From contig DZDJ01000033.1 of NCBI GenBank assembly GCA_022736715.1, positions 1 to 33,187 of the forward strand: a stretch of 33,187 bases of DNA. The letters are read 5' to 3'. The notes under the pieces were generated by a model. The model made no database searches. It was not told where the DNA came from and worked only from the letters and a program-made list of their open reading frames with translations. The translations under genes and the position numbers were made by a program. This stretch comes from Edaphobacter aggregans. GTDB taxonomy: Bacteria; Acidobacteriota; Terriglobia; Terriglobales; Acidobacteriaceae. This document shows, one piece after another, positions 24,201-31,972 of the stretch. How positions within the stretch are numbered: the stretch's first letter is position 1; each line of letters starts with the position of its first letter.

Positions 24201-25404
24201 CACCACTGCCGCCCTGGCGGTGGGCACGCATGGCATCACCGCCGTCTATGCCGGAAACGTCAACGACTCTGCCGCTACCTCCAACACCGTCAGCCAGGTG
24301 GTAAGCCAGGCGCCGACCACCACGCTGCTCTCCGCCAACGCCAGCTCCGTGCAGACGCTGGTGCCGGTCACCTTCACCATCACCGTCAGCAGCGGCACCA
24401 GCATTACGCCCACCGGCGCCGTAGTGTTAAAAGACGGCGCCACCCAGATTGGCACAGCCACGCTGGCCAGCGGCAAGGCCACCATCACCGTCCCCTCGCT
24501 CAGCGCAGGGCAGCACCCGCTGGTGGCCGTCTACGGTGGCGACACGCAGGACCTGACCAGCAGTTCCGCCGCACTGACGGAAGCAGTGCAACTGCGGCCA
24601 ACCACCAGCAGCCTGTCCGTCTCCTCCGCGTCCCTTGCCAGCAACCAGCAACTGACGCTGATTTCTGTCGTGCAGGGGACCGGGCCGGTGATGCCGACCG
24701 GCACAGTCGTCTTCAGCTCCGGCAGCACCACGCTGGGCAGCGGCACGCTGGACGCCAATGGCGTGGCCACATACAGCTTGACGCCCGGTGTTGGCAACTA
24801 CAACGTGGTGGCCATCTACCAGGGCGATGGCGTCTACGCAGGCTCCACCTCCGGGGCTGCCCCGGTTGCCGTGGGCCAGGCCACGGCGTTCACGCTGAAC
24901 CTGAGCAGCTCTGCTGTTACCGTGCAGAGCAAGCAGTACACCCAGGTGAAGCTCACACTGGCCTCGCTACAGAACTTTACGGACACGCTCTCGCTGGGCT
25001 GCGCTGGCCTGCCGGCAGGCATCACCTGCACCTTTTCGCAGGACCCGGTCGATCTGGCCGCCAACGGCACGCAGAGCGTCCTGCTCACGGTCGACAGCGG
25101 CTCCCCGCTGACGGCTGGCGGCACCGCGCATAACGATCCCGCGCCAGGCAACGGCATTGTGTTTGCCTTTGTACCGGGCATTCTGCTCACCGGCCTTCTG
25201 CTGCGCCGCTCCAGAACGCTCCGGCAAACGCTGGGCGGCCTGCTGCTGGTGCTGCTCTTCTGCGGTTCGATTGCGCTCTCCGGCTGCGGCACCATCAAGG
25301 TGAATGGCGCGCCCCCCGGAACCTATCTATTGCAGGTAACGGCCGTTGGCACCAAAACCGGAGTGTCCCAGTCCGCAGCCCTCACGCTGAAGGTGACGCA
25401 GTGA
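21253..25404 (+). CDS. Large exported NHL-propeller / Ig-like repeat protein
   Basis: A 1383-residue surface or exported protein. A long signal region ends near AAPAVQAQ (about residue 58). After an Ig-like segment come six NHL-type blades (about 167-520), each built on IITTVAG..GDGG.AT.A.LN.P.GIA.D..GNLYIAD..NNRIREVNATTG, predicting a six-bladed beta-propeller. A short Ig-like domain (about 525-620) is followed by about six bacterial Ig-like repeats of the Big_3_5 type (about 625-1215; TFTATV...G..TF..G...L...GVATF......GTHTI.A.YAGD). A final Ig-like domain is interrupted by two hydrophobic helices (about 1301-1317 and 1328-1342), an arginine-rich link and SGCG (1343-1346). Binding or adhesion is likely; the ligand is unknown. 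The stop overlaps the next start. Confidence 0.9.
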   Translation: MVGLIVRLNSTSPCASARLLPKIALLSRALLYRAVLRWTALPLAALLCTVAAPAVQAQTTYNVPGSTDLNSPAPTSISVTVTFQQAGTVSAVRVVTEGITGLDYADVSGACSGFSFTVGGTCSETITFAPKAPGVRHGAVVLLDGSNNVLGTAFVNATATGPMGMLVPGIITTVAGDGTRLYNGDSIQATNASLLLPFSVVVDAAGNLYIADSVHNRIREVNATTGIITTVAGDGNAGITGDGGLATSANLNFPAGLAIDGAGNLYIADSNIHVIRRVDAVTGIITTVAGVIGNPGYTGDGGAATSAELNTPEGIALDNNGNLYIADSLNNCIREVNATTGIITTVAGNGTADFSGDGGLATAAELNNPLGVAVATTGDFYIADTSNNRIREVNATTGIITTVAGNGTAGYTASDDANINTSAPGAQATAAKLNKPVGIAIDPAGNLYIADSTNNRVRKVTNGIISTIAGNGASTSNGDHSTATVAGLYAPYALAQDGNGNLYIADYTDGYIRKVSSNTTSFAYAAIREGNVSSPQLALFENDGTASLNISGYQTTNAQVDAGKTTCSTVTPLTTAGPGNACILGADFAPTTTGNPVSGSISIASDAVNTPDVIALSGPATALDPTTTTVASSKSTSATNSAITLTATVVVTPPGMHAPTGTVKFYDNGGTLLGTATLQSSTAVSPYTSVYTLTTATLTAGTHSITAVFAGDTYDNTSTSAPVFKQVVQDATSLSISSNLNPSQSGQAVTFTATLVDAAGGTPTGNITFYDGNTALRNGGLNASGIATFSTSALTVGTHTIKGVYAGDATSAGSTSPVLTQTVSPSATSSTTLAASPSTSNAGATVTFTATVTPTSSNGGISGTVTFSQGSTALQILPVTASGVVVWTTNTLSVGTHSILATFSGNTNYAGSSSAPVVITVQQATAAAALTTSGSPSTAGKPVTFTATLTSNGGTPAGSVVFADNGKAISSAMTLNSSGMASYTTAALAVGTHGITAVYAGNVNDSAATSNTVSQVVSQAPTTTLLSANASSVQTLVPVTFTITVSSGTSITPTGAVVLKDGATQIGTATLASGKATITVPSLSAGQHPLVAVYGGDTQDLTSSSAALTEAVQLRPTTSSLSVSSASLASNQQLTLISVVQGTGPVMPTGTVVFSSGSTTLGSGTLDANGVATYSLTPGVGNYNVVAIYQGDGVYAGSTSGAAPVAVGQATAFTLNLSSSAVTVQSKQYTQVKLTLASLQNFTDTLSLGCAGLPAGITCTFSQDPVDLAANGTQSVLLTVDSGSPLTAGGTAHNDPAPGNGIVFAFVPGILLTGLLLRRSRTLRQTLGGLLLVLLFCGSIALSGCGTIKVNGAPPGTYLLQVTAVGTKTGVSQSAALTLKVTQ
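22247..22463 (+). repeat. Identical 46-bp NHL repeat copies, period 171 bp
   Basis: The 46 bases at 22247-22292 recur unchanged at 22418-22463, exactly 171 bp (57 codons) later. They encode the IREVNATTGIITTVA part of neighbouring blades. Other blades differ at many third positions, so these two copies are the youngest or are being homogenised. Confidence 0.85.
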
Positions 25405-25973
25405 AGCAAATGAGGACCCTTCTTCTGAGTCTTTGCCTGCTGGCGCTGGGAACCTGGGCCACGCAGTGCTGCCATGCGCAGGCCTCGCCCGCAGCCGTCG
25501 GCCCGGGTAGCAGCCTTGCCATTGGCGGCACATTCTCGCAGTATCAAATGGACTACGGCAAGCGCTGGCTGGGCGGCACCGGTGTTTTTGCGGATCTCAA
25601 CCTGACGCAGCACATTGGTATTGAAGGCGAAGCGCGCTGGCTGCGGCTGAACCAATTTGCCAATACCAACGAGACCACCTGGCTGGCCGGGCCTCGCGTA
25701 TCCTACGGCTACTGGCGGCTGGAGCCCTACGTGAAGGTGCTGGCCGGGCAGGGCCACTTCAACTTCCCCTACAACTACGCGTCCGGCAATTATTTCGTAA
25801 TTGCACCCGGAGGCGGGCTGGATTGGCACGCCGGACATCGCTGGCGCGTGCGGCTGATTGACGTGGAGTTTCAGGACTGGCCGCAGTTCACCTACGGCAA
25901 CCTGCATCCCTATGGCTTCAGCACCGGCATCAGCTACCGGCTCTTCTGTGCCTGCGGACTGCCACGCAAATAA
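25401..25973 (+). CDS. Outer-membrane beta-barrel protein
   Basis: A 190-residue protein with a signal peptide (LLLSLCLLALGTWATQCCHAQA, cleavage near residue 27) followed by alternating amphipathic strands and the aromatic-rich C-terminal strand typical of small outer-membrane barrels (HPYGFSTGISYRLFCACGLPRK; several cysteines near the end are unusual). The barrel is about 160 residues, consistent with an eight-stranded OmpA/OmpX-like fold. The GTG at 25401 overlaps the Ig-protein stop (GTGA); an ATG at 25410 is an alternative. Tight coupling suggests it helps export, anchor or sense the large Ig-repeat protein. Confidence 0.82.
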   Translation: MKQMRTLLLSLCLLALGTWATQCCHAQASPAAVGPGSSLAIGGTFSQYQMDYGKRWLGGTGVFADLNLTQHIGIEGEARWLRLNQFANTNETTWLAGPRVSYGYWRLEPYVKVLAGQGHFNFPYNYASGNYFVIAPGGGLDWHAGHRWRVRLIDVEFQDWPQFTYGNLHPYGFSTGISYRLFCACGLPRK

Positions 25974-26071
25974 GCGCCCGGTGCTGACCTCGATGCGGCC
26001 AGGCTGTGCAACGAACACTCCTTCGTCCTTTCTCCGGCACCCGTTGTCTCTCTGGTTGGCTTAAACACCCC

Positions 26072-26104
26072 GGAGCGGCAACCAAAACAACCAGCCGCTG
26101 CTCC
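26072..26104. terminator. Imperfect hairpin between convergent genes
   Basis: GGAGCGGC (26072-26079) can pair with GCCG..CTCC (26094-26104) across a bulge and a 14-base loop, between the convergent barrel gene and ybjQ. The T-run is poor. Confidence 0.25.
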
Positions 26105-26108
26105 ATCG

Positions 26109-26444
26109 CTAGATTTTTTCCACCTGCACGGCCGTTCCGTAGGCCAGAACCTCGGTCACGCCCTGCATCAGCTCATTGGCGTCGTAACGGGCGCAGAGGA
26201 TGGCGTTGGCCCCCTGCTCTTCGGCGTGCTGCATCATCATGGCAAAGGCGTCACTGCGCGTCTTTTCGCACAGGTTGCTCAGCAGCGTGATGTTGCCGCC
26301 CACCAGCGTCTGCAAACTGGCCCCCAGCGTTCCAAAAACAGAGCGCGAACGCACAATAATGCCGCGCACCACGCCATAGTTGCGCACAATCCGGTAACCG
26401 GGCAGCTCCAGCGCCGTGGTCACCATTGATGGATCAATCGCCAT
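26109..26444 (-). CDS. YbjQ/UPF0145 family protein
   Basis: A 111-residue cytoplasmic protein of the YbjQ (UPF0145) family, a small pentamer-forming domain of unknown function sometimes described as heavy-metal-binding. The family pattern is clear: YRIVRNYGVVRGIIVRSRSVFGTLGASLQTLVGGNITLLSNLCEKTRSDAFAMMMQHAEEQGANAILCARYDANE. A textbook ribosome site, AAGGAGG, lies just upstream of the ATG at 26444, and a 9-bp perfect hairpin sits just above that. Confidence 0.93.
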   Translation of the reverse strand: MAIDPSMVTTALELPGYRIVRNYGVVRGIIVRSRSVFGTLGASLQTLVGGNITLLSNLCEKTRSDAFAMMMQHAEEQGANAILCARYDANELMQGVTEVLAYGTAVQVEKI

Positions 26445-26460
26445 AACTTCCTCCTTGGTT

Positions 26461-26481
26461 CATTCTGCCCGCGGCAGAATG
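26461..26481 (-). promoter_or_regulatory. Perfect 9-bp hairpin in the ybjQ leader
   Basis: CATTCTGCC-CGC-GGCAGAATG (26461-26481) sits about four bases upstream of the ribosome site of ybjQ on the minus strand. It is either an operator or an mRNA structure next to the ribosome site. Confidence 0.5.
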
Positions 26482-26511
26482 CAGCACCGCCGCAAGTGTA
26501 AGCGCTGCGGG

Positions 26512-26682
26512 CTATTCCGTGCTCAGAATTTCGCCCAGCGTTGGCTTATGTTTTGGTTTATCGGCTGTTTTCCTCTTTTCATCCGGCAACACGCGCTCCG
26601 GCGGCGGCGAACCGATCCGCTCGCGTGCGTTGGCCTTTACGGCCCTGATTTTAGAAAAGACCTTCTTTCGTCCTTTCGCCAT
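26512..26682 (-). CDS. Small basic protein of unknown function
   Basis: A 56-residue, highly charged protein beginning MAKGRKKVFSKIRAVKANARERIGSPP and ending KPTLGEILSTE. The longer open frame upstream is probably not used: an ATG at 26682 has GGAG about nine bases upstream. No domain is recognised. The K/R-rich start and acidic end suggest a nucleic-acid or ribosome contact, which is speculation. It is divergent from the zinc-ribbon-like gene at 26797 with a 114-bp gap. Confidence 0.65.
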   Translation of the reverse strand: MAKGRKKVFSKIRAVKANARERIGSPPPERVLPDEKRKTADKPKHKPTLGEILSTE

Positions 26683-26796
26683 GGCATTTGCTCCTGCGGT
26701 ACCTGAACGGGTACGATTTTGCTGCCCTGAGTATGCAATACTTTTCGTTGGTTGTCTGTGTTCCACAACAGCAAAGCCAACACGCAGGGGGCCATG

Positions 26797-27075
26797 ATGG
26801 AAGAACGCGATTTTTTTGACGAACGCGCCGAACAACGCACACATACCTTGACCTGCCCGCACTGCGGCAAAGCCGACGAATACCAGCTGGGCTGGCTCGT
26901 TCGCCGCAAAAAGGCCCAACTGCCCCGCAACGCCGACGAGCGCGACCGGGCCCGCTTTGCCAAGGCGCAAAGCTACATGGTGCGCCGCGACGATATGGTG
27001 GCCTGCAAAAATATCCGCTGCCGCAAGCGCTTTGAAGTCGCCTCCGTGCAGTCCGTGGCTTTTCTGGAAGGCTGA
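26797..27075 (+). CDS. Small cysteine-rich (zinc-ribbon-like) protein
   Basis: A 92-residue protein with CPHCG near residue 22 and CKNIRCRKRF near residue 75, which together look like a split zinc ribbon (CxxC ... CxxxxC). Between them is a charged helical stretch. GGGGG five bases before the ATG at 26797 favours this start over the ATG at 26794. No family is recognised. It converges on the lipoprotein gene, separated by a strong hairpin. Confidence 0.75.
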   Translation: MEERDFFDERAEQRTHTLTCPHCGKADEYQLGWLVRRKKAQLPRNADERDRARFAKAQSYMVRRDDMVACKNIRCRKRFEVASVQSVAFLEG

Positions 27076-27094
27076 TCAAAAGCAGTTACATGCA

Positions 27095-27124
27095 AAGCGG
27101 CGCTGCCTGTAGGCAGCGCCGCTT
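27095..27124. terminator. 13-bp perfect hairpin, probable bidirectional terminator
   Basis: AAGCGGCGCTGCC-TGTA-GGCAGCGCCGCTT is a perfect 13-bp stem between the convergent zinc-ribbon-like gene and the lipoprotein gene. There is no clear T-run, so the class is intrinsic-like rather than classical. Confidence 0.6.
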
Positions 27125-27148
27125 GTGCATTGCTTACAATAAAACCGC

Positions 27149-27919
27149 TTATTTCATTGCAAAGGTAAAATTCGCCGTCACGTCCTCGTGGCTCTTCACG
27201 GTGACGGTCATCGTCTGCCCGCCCAGCTTCTCCTGCACGGCGCCAATGGTATATGTTCCCGGCGGCAGGCCCTGAATCTCAAAGTGTCCACTGCCATCGC
27301 TGACGGCATAGAAGGGATTCGACGCTACGTTGACAAAGGCATTCATCCACGGATGGTTGTTGCAGCGCACGGGAATCATCAGTTCCGGCCTGGCAAAGGC
27401 ATGGCGCTCGGTACCCCCCATCGGCGGCTGTGAAATATCCACCAGGGAATTGCCAGCGATCGTCGGCTCCATGTGGATGTTGTGCATCGTGGGGTCGCTG
27501 TTGCGGAACTCCACCTGCTGCCCCACCATCACTCCCAGCACATGCGGAACATAGCGGCAGCCCTTCTGGTCCAGCACGACAGGAACCGTGGGCGCTGCGT
27601 ACACTTTGTTACCCAGGCCATCCTTGACATACAGGAAAACATTGGCCAGCTTGCCATCGTGCACCATAAACTGCTCGGCGTAGTTGTCTCCGCCGCTCAT
27701 GCTGCAGGCGGGGTCCTGGCTCATGTCGATCTTCAGACGCTCCGGCGCTTTGCCCTTCCAACTGATGGTGCCGCTCACTGTGCCCGCCGTTGCCGGATCA
27801 ATCTGCGAGAAGTTAATGTGCTGGCTGGGCGACGTAGTTGCAGCTTTTTTGCAGCCGGTGCTGGCAAATAACAGGCTGACAGCCATCATCCACACAGAAG
27901 CAGATTGGATTCTCGACAT
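27149..27919 (-). CDS. Lipoprotein with cupredoxin-like copper motif
   Basis: A 256-residue lipoprotein. The signal ends in the lipobox ASTGC (C23), so it is membrane-anchored. A carbohydrate/CARDB-like region (about 45-130) is followed by a cupredoxin-type segment: H146/H149 in NSDPTMHNIHME, then C186, H189 and M192 in VRCNNHPWMNAFV. Cys-x2-His-x2-Met with an upstream His is the ligand set of type 1 copper sites. A carboxypeptidase-regulatory-like tail follows (DGSGHFEIQGLPPGTYTIGAVQEK). Electron transfer or copper binding is inferred. The start is ATG 27919 with AAGGGGAGA upstream; the longer frame is rejected. Confidence 0.85.
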   Translation of the reverse strand: MSRIQSASVWMMAVSLLFASTGCKKAATTSPSQHINFSQIDPATAGTVSGTISWKGKAPERLKIDMSQDPACSMSGGDNYAEQFMVHDGKLANVFLYVKDGLGNKVYAAPTVPVVLDQKGCRYVPHVLGVMVGQQVEFRNSDPTMHNIHMEPTIAGNSLVDISQPPMGGTERHAFARPELMIPVRCNNHPWMNAFVNVASNPFYAVSDGSGHFEIQGLPPGTYTIGAVQEKLGGQTMTVTVKSHEDVTANFTFAMK

Positions 27920-28002
27920 GGTCTCCCCTTGGGTCTGGTTTGGCAGTAAATAAATTGAATTGCTGCGAGGCGCCAACCCCGCACCAGAAGATTGCGCATG
28001 TG

Positions 28003-28032
28003 CAGCACCAGAGGCCGCAGCCTCTGGTGCTG
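28003..28032. terminator. 13-bp hairpin after the isocitrate dehydrogenase gene
   Basis: CAGCACCAGAGGC-CGCA-GCCTCTGGTGCTG is a perfect 13-bp stem with a 4-base loop. It lies 29 bases downstream of the dehydrogenase stop and before the lipoprotein gene on the same strand. T-run is weak. Confidence 0.55.
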
Positions 28033-28060
28033 ACTCACTTCCCTGGAAATACGGTCCGGA

Positions 28061-29095
<1,035 letters not shown>

Positions 29096-29223
29096 GTTGT
29101 TCCTCTCATAAAAATAGATTTCTATAAAATTCAGAAAAAATAAGTCTTGATGGCTGCCACAATGTGCTCCCGCCAGGAACCATTGCATTTGCAGCGCGGT
29201 ATGGTGCGCGGCGCAGGGCGAAA

Positions 29224-29697
29224 CTACTTCTTGCGGCGCGAATCACGGCCACCCAGCAGTTCTTCCAGCTCCGCCTTGAACTCGCTGACGTCCTTGAAGT
29301 CGCGGTAGACCGAGGCAAACCGGATGTAGGCGACCGTATCGATCTCCTTCAGCCGGTGCATGATCAACTCCCCAACCTCGCTGGTGGTGCGCTCGCGCTC
29401 CGGCGAGTCGATGATGAAGCTTTCCGTATCATCAACAATGCTTTCCAGCTTCGACGCCGAAACCGGACGTTTTTCGCAGGCGCGCAGCAGGCCGCTGAGC
29501 ACCTTCTGCCGCTCAAACTTCTCGCGGCGGCCATCTTTTTTGACGACCATATAGGGGATTTCATCGATGCGTTCGTAGGTGGTAAAACGCTTGTTGCAAC
29601 GCTCACACTCGCGCCGACGGCGGATCGAGTCCGCCTCTTTGCTCTCGCGTGAGTCAACAACCTTGTCTTGTGCAAAGCCGCAGTAAGGGCATTTCAT
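29224..29697 (-). CDS. nrdR: Transcriptional repressor NrdR
   Basis: NrdR represses ribonucleotide reductase genes and senses ATP/dATP. The 157-residue protein has an N-terminal zinc ribbon with C3, C6, C31 and C34 (MKCPYCG ... RRECERCNKRF) and an ATP-cone domain (about 49-139, VVKKDGRREKFERQKVLSGLLRACEKRPVS). Length is typical. A TAGAAT-like -10 lies in the 124-bp region upstream. The regulated nrd genes are not in this window, and no NrdR box was identified. Confidence 0.96.
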   Translation of the reverse strand: MKCPYCGFAQDKVVDSRESKEADSIRRRRECERCNKRFTTYERIDEIPYMVVKKDGRREKFERQKVLSGLLRACEKRPVSASKLESIVDDTESFIIDSPERERTTSEVGELIMHRLKEIDTVAYIRFASVYRDFKDVSEFKAELEELLGGRDSRRKK

Positions 29698-29821
29698 CGC
29701 TGTTTACTTGATTCTACAGTGAGCGCGGCCGCAGGTTGGCGACGGCGGCTATGGCCCGGCAATCCACCGGAGCACGCCTCCGCCCGCCGTCTGTAACTGC
29801 CAGCCGGTTTTTATAGACGAG

Positions 29822-30019
29822 TTATAGATGAGAAGGAGCGACTTTAAGCGCAGGATGCAGGAACCGGCCCAGGTCCGTGTCCACCAGCACCCGGTTGATA
29901 GTGTCTTCCGTGCGGGTAGCGGTGACGTGCAGACGCTTGGTCGCCTTGGCGGTAACCTGGCAGAGCATAAAGCGGTTCAGTATCCGGCTCTGCGCAGCAA
30001 AAACGTGTTCAGATCGCAT
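29822..30019 (-). CDS. Omega-like RNA polymerase subunit
   Basis: A 65-residue protein starting MRSEHVFAAQSRILNRFMLCQVTAKATKRLH. NRFMLCQVTAKATKRLH and the following TINRVL resemble the Rpb6/RpoZ core (NRFELVLLAAKRAR..). I think this is an omega-subunit-type protein, which would stabilise RNA polymerase and bind alarmones. It lacks the usual C-terminal tail, and a longer family member may exist elsewhere. AGGAGA sits five bases upstream of the ATG at 30019, so the gene is real. It lies 303 bp from the divergent cold-shock gene; that gap holds the leaders of both and no other recognised feature. Confidence 0.65.
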   Translation of the reverse strand: MRSEHVFAAQSRILNRFMLCQVTAKATKRLHVTATRTEDTINRVLVDTDLGRFLHPALKVAPSHL

Positions 30020-30322
30020 GAGTCTCCTGTATCTTGAAGAAAATAATATGTTTTCAGGAACTCACATGCAAGCTCCTGAAGAAAGTGTAGACCTCTTCAT
30101 CCTTCAGCATACAGGTTGGTTCCCCCCTTTGCGTACTGTCCTGGGAAAGTGTTGTTCGTCCTGTCGTAGAAAAATTTAGGCTTTGCAAAGTTTTCCACAT
30201 ACAAAGTTGTGATTGTGCTACGCTTAGACATCGTTTGAAACAGATTTGGAATTCTGCACGTAGTACTGCCGAACCCCCGATTTGGATTCAGCGTCAATTC
30301 ACCATCAAGGAATACAAGCAAT

Positions 30323-30523
30323 ATGGAACAGGGAACAGTAAAGTGGTTTAACGATGCCAAGGGGTTTGGCTTCATCAGCCGTCAGAATGGAGAGGATGTG
30401 TTCGTACACTACTCTGCAATCAATGCAAATGGCTTCAAAAGCCTTCAGGAAGGCCAGGCAGTTCAGTTCAATGTAGTCAAGGGACCGAAGGGCTGGCAGG
30501 CTTCCGACGTGCAGCCTCTGTAA
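30323..30523 (+). CDS. Cold-shock protein (CspA family)
   Basis: A 66-residue single-domain nucleic-acid chaperone. RNP1 is KGFGFIS and RNP2 is VFVHYSAI, within the standard start [19 protein letters not shown]. It binds single-stranded RNA and DNA and helps mRNA folding. AAGG lies about 12 bases upstream. An intrinsic terminator follows the stop. Confidence 0.97.
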   Translation: MEQGTVKWFNDAKGFGFISRQNGEDVFVHYSAINANGFKSLQEGQAVQFNVVKGPKGWQASDVQPL

Positions 30524-30548
30524 GTAAAACGACCAAACGATCTCAATA

Positions 30549-30584
30549 GAGGGGCGGCCCATCGGCTGTCCCTCTTTGTGTTTT
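30549..30584 (+). terminator. Rho-independent terminator of the cold-shock gene
   Basis: GAGGGGCGGCC (30549-30559) pairs with GGCTGTCCCTC (30564-30574), including two G-U pairs, around a 4-base loop, followed by TTTGTGTTTT. It lies 25 bases after the stop. Confidence 0.85.
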
Positions 30585-30611
30585 AAGGCCATCGCCTGCA
30601 GGACAGCCTGT

Positions 30612-31493
30612 CTATGGCTGCACCTGTTTCACCCCAGGCAAAATAGTCACCTGCGATTGGAACTTCCGGTAATCGGAAAAGCTCGCGCGGACATCCTGGT
30701 TCAGTGACTTCACCAGCAAAAAGCGGACCCCGCCGTGGATCTCCACCAGCGTCGGCAGCCAGACCTCGTTATTGACCAGCCCCTGCTCAAAGGCAAAGTG
30801 CGTGTTCTTCTGCACGTTCACCAGCAGCCCGCCGGCTATGTGGAAGTTCTTCTCAAAATGCGCCTTCAGCCGCACAATGTGCCGGGCTGCTTCATCCACC
30901 CAGATGGTGCCCACCAGATCTTTCATCACGGCATCGCTCAGGTTGTGCGTCTTCGCCCTGGGACTGCCCGTGTAGTCGAACGCAATGGTGCTGCGCCCAT
31001 GCAGCAGTACCCGCCGCGGGTTCGACACCGTGCCCAACTCCAGCATGCGCGAGATGGTCAGCACCAGTTGCTTGTTCGGGTCGTCCTTGTCATCGCCCTT
31101 GCGTGCTTTGGCAATCTGCTTGTCGACGCGCTTCTGCTCCTTTTCTTCGTCCCTGGCAGAAAGCGGCTGCCCATTCCGCTGCAGAAGCTGGTCGATCTCC
31201 TGCCCGTTGACGTAAAAAATGTTGTGGTCTTCCGTGCCCGTTTTGGTCACGTTGCCATTCTTGTCCAGGTTCTGGATCACGATGTGCGCGTGATAGGTAT
31301 AGTCCTTGCGCTCGACCTCCAACTGCTTCTGGTTGGCCTCCACTTCGCGCATCAGCGTAGAAATATCCGGAATTGGGGCGCTGACCGCCTTCCCGGTAGA
31401 CGGCGCACTTTGCGCTGGCAGCAAGGCTGGCAGCAGGGCCAGTCCTGTTACCAGACAGGCCAATCGGAAGCTGGTTCGTAAAAGTCGCATCAT
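30612..31493 (-). CDS. Exported protein of unknown function
   Basis: A 293-residue protein with a signal peptide (LLRTSFRLACLVTGLALLPALLPAQS). The mature part has a charged helical stretch (about 85-140, NGQPLSARDEEKEQKRVDKQIAKARKGDD) and beta-rich C-terminal segments such as GTIWVDEAARHIVRLKAHF and NNEVWLPTLVEIHGGVRFL. The latter resembles outer-membrane lipoprotein-sorting (LolA/LolB-like) folds, where a WVD...VRL strand pair recurs. I infer a periplasmic or envelope role; function is unknown. The ATG pair at 31493/31490 offers two starts and neither has a strong ribosome site. Confidence 0.75.
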   Translation of the reverse strand: MMRLLRTSFRLACLVTGLALLPALLPAQSAPSTGKAVSAPIPDISTLMREVEANQKQLEVERKDYTYHAHIVIQNLDKNGNVTKTGTEDHNIFYVNGQEIDQLLQRNGQPLSARDEEKEQKRVDKQIAKARKGDDKDDPNKQLVLTISRMLELGTVSNPRRVLLHGRSTIAFDYTGSPRAKTHNLSDAVMKDLVGTIWVDEAARHIVRLKAHFEKNFHIAGGLLVNVQKNTHFAFEQGLVNNEVWLPTLVEIHGGVRFLLVKSLNQDVRASFSDYRKFQSQVTILPGVKQVQP

Positions 31494-31636
31494 GGTATGA
31501 GTTCAAAAAAATTCAGGACCGCGTTGAGCTTTTAGTATGACCCTTCTGCGACCCAGTATGGAAGCCAGTCCGGCCATTGCCGACCAGCGGAAATTGCTGG
31601 CACAATCAGCTCTGCTTAGGCTATTCTGTCGCAACT

Positions 31637-31972
31637 ATGATTCGACTGCTCATTGAATGGCTGCTGTCCGCGCTGGCGCTGATCGTGGTGGCGTTCGTCG
31701 TTCCCGGATTTGAAGTGGCAGGCATCGGCTCGGCCCTGTGGGCGGCGCTGGTGGTAGGGCTGCTGAACGTAACGCTGGGCTGGGTGCTGCACTTCCTCAC
31801 CTTCCCGCTCACGCTGCTCACGCTTGGTCTCTTCTACTTTGTGGTCAACGCCATCATCCTGTACATTGCCAGCGGCCTGGTTCCCGGCTTCCGCATCAAG
31901 AACTTCGGCTCCGCGCTGCTGGGCGCTCTGGTGCTGGCGCTGGTGCATTATTTGTTCCGCTTCTTCTGGTAG
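31637..31972 (+). CDS. Phage-holin 4_2/YvlD-like membrane protein
   Basis: A 111-residue integral membrane protein with four hydrophobic helices (about 5-25, 32-55, 58-80 and 90-108). LNVTLGWVLHFLTFPLTLLTLGLFYFVVNAIILYIASGLVPGF is characteristic of the phage_holin_4_2 / YvlD family, which despite the name is mostly non-phage. Function is unknown. The start is ATG 31637, with no clear ribosome site. Its last 25 bases overlap the convergent GH18 gene (TAG 31970-31972; the GH18 stop is at 31948). Confidence 0.88.
   Translation: MIRLLIEWLLSALALIVVAFVVPGFEVAGIGSALWAALVVGLLNVTLGWVLHFLTFPLTLLTLGLFYFVVNAIILYIASGLVPGFRIKNFGSALLGALVLALVHYLFRFFW

Noticed and set aside
31089-31506. Short minus-strand frame covering the signal region of the exported protein
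   Set aside because: It is in a different frame from the signal-bearing protein and lacks a ribosome site and any motif.
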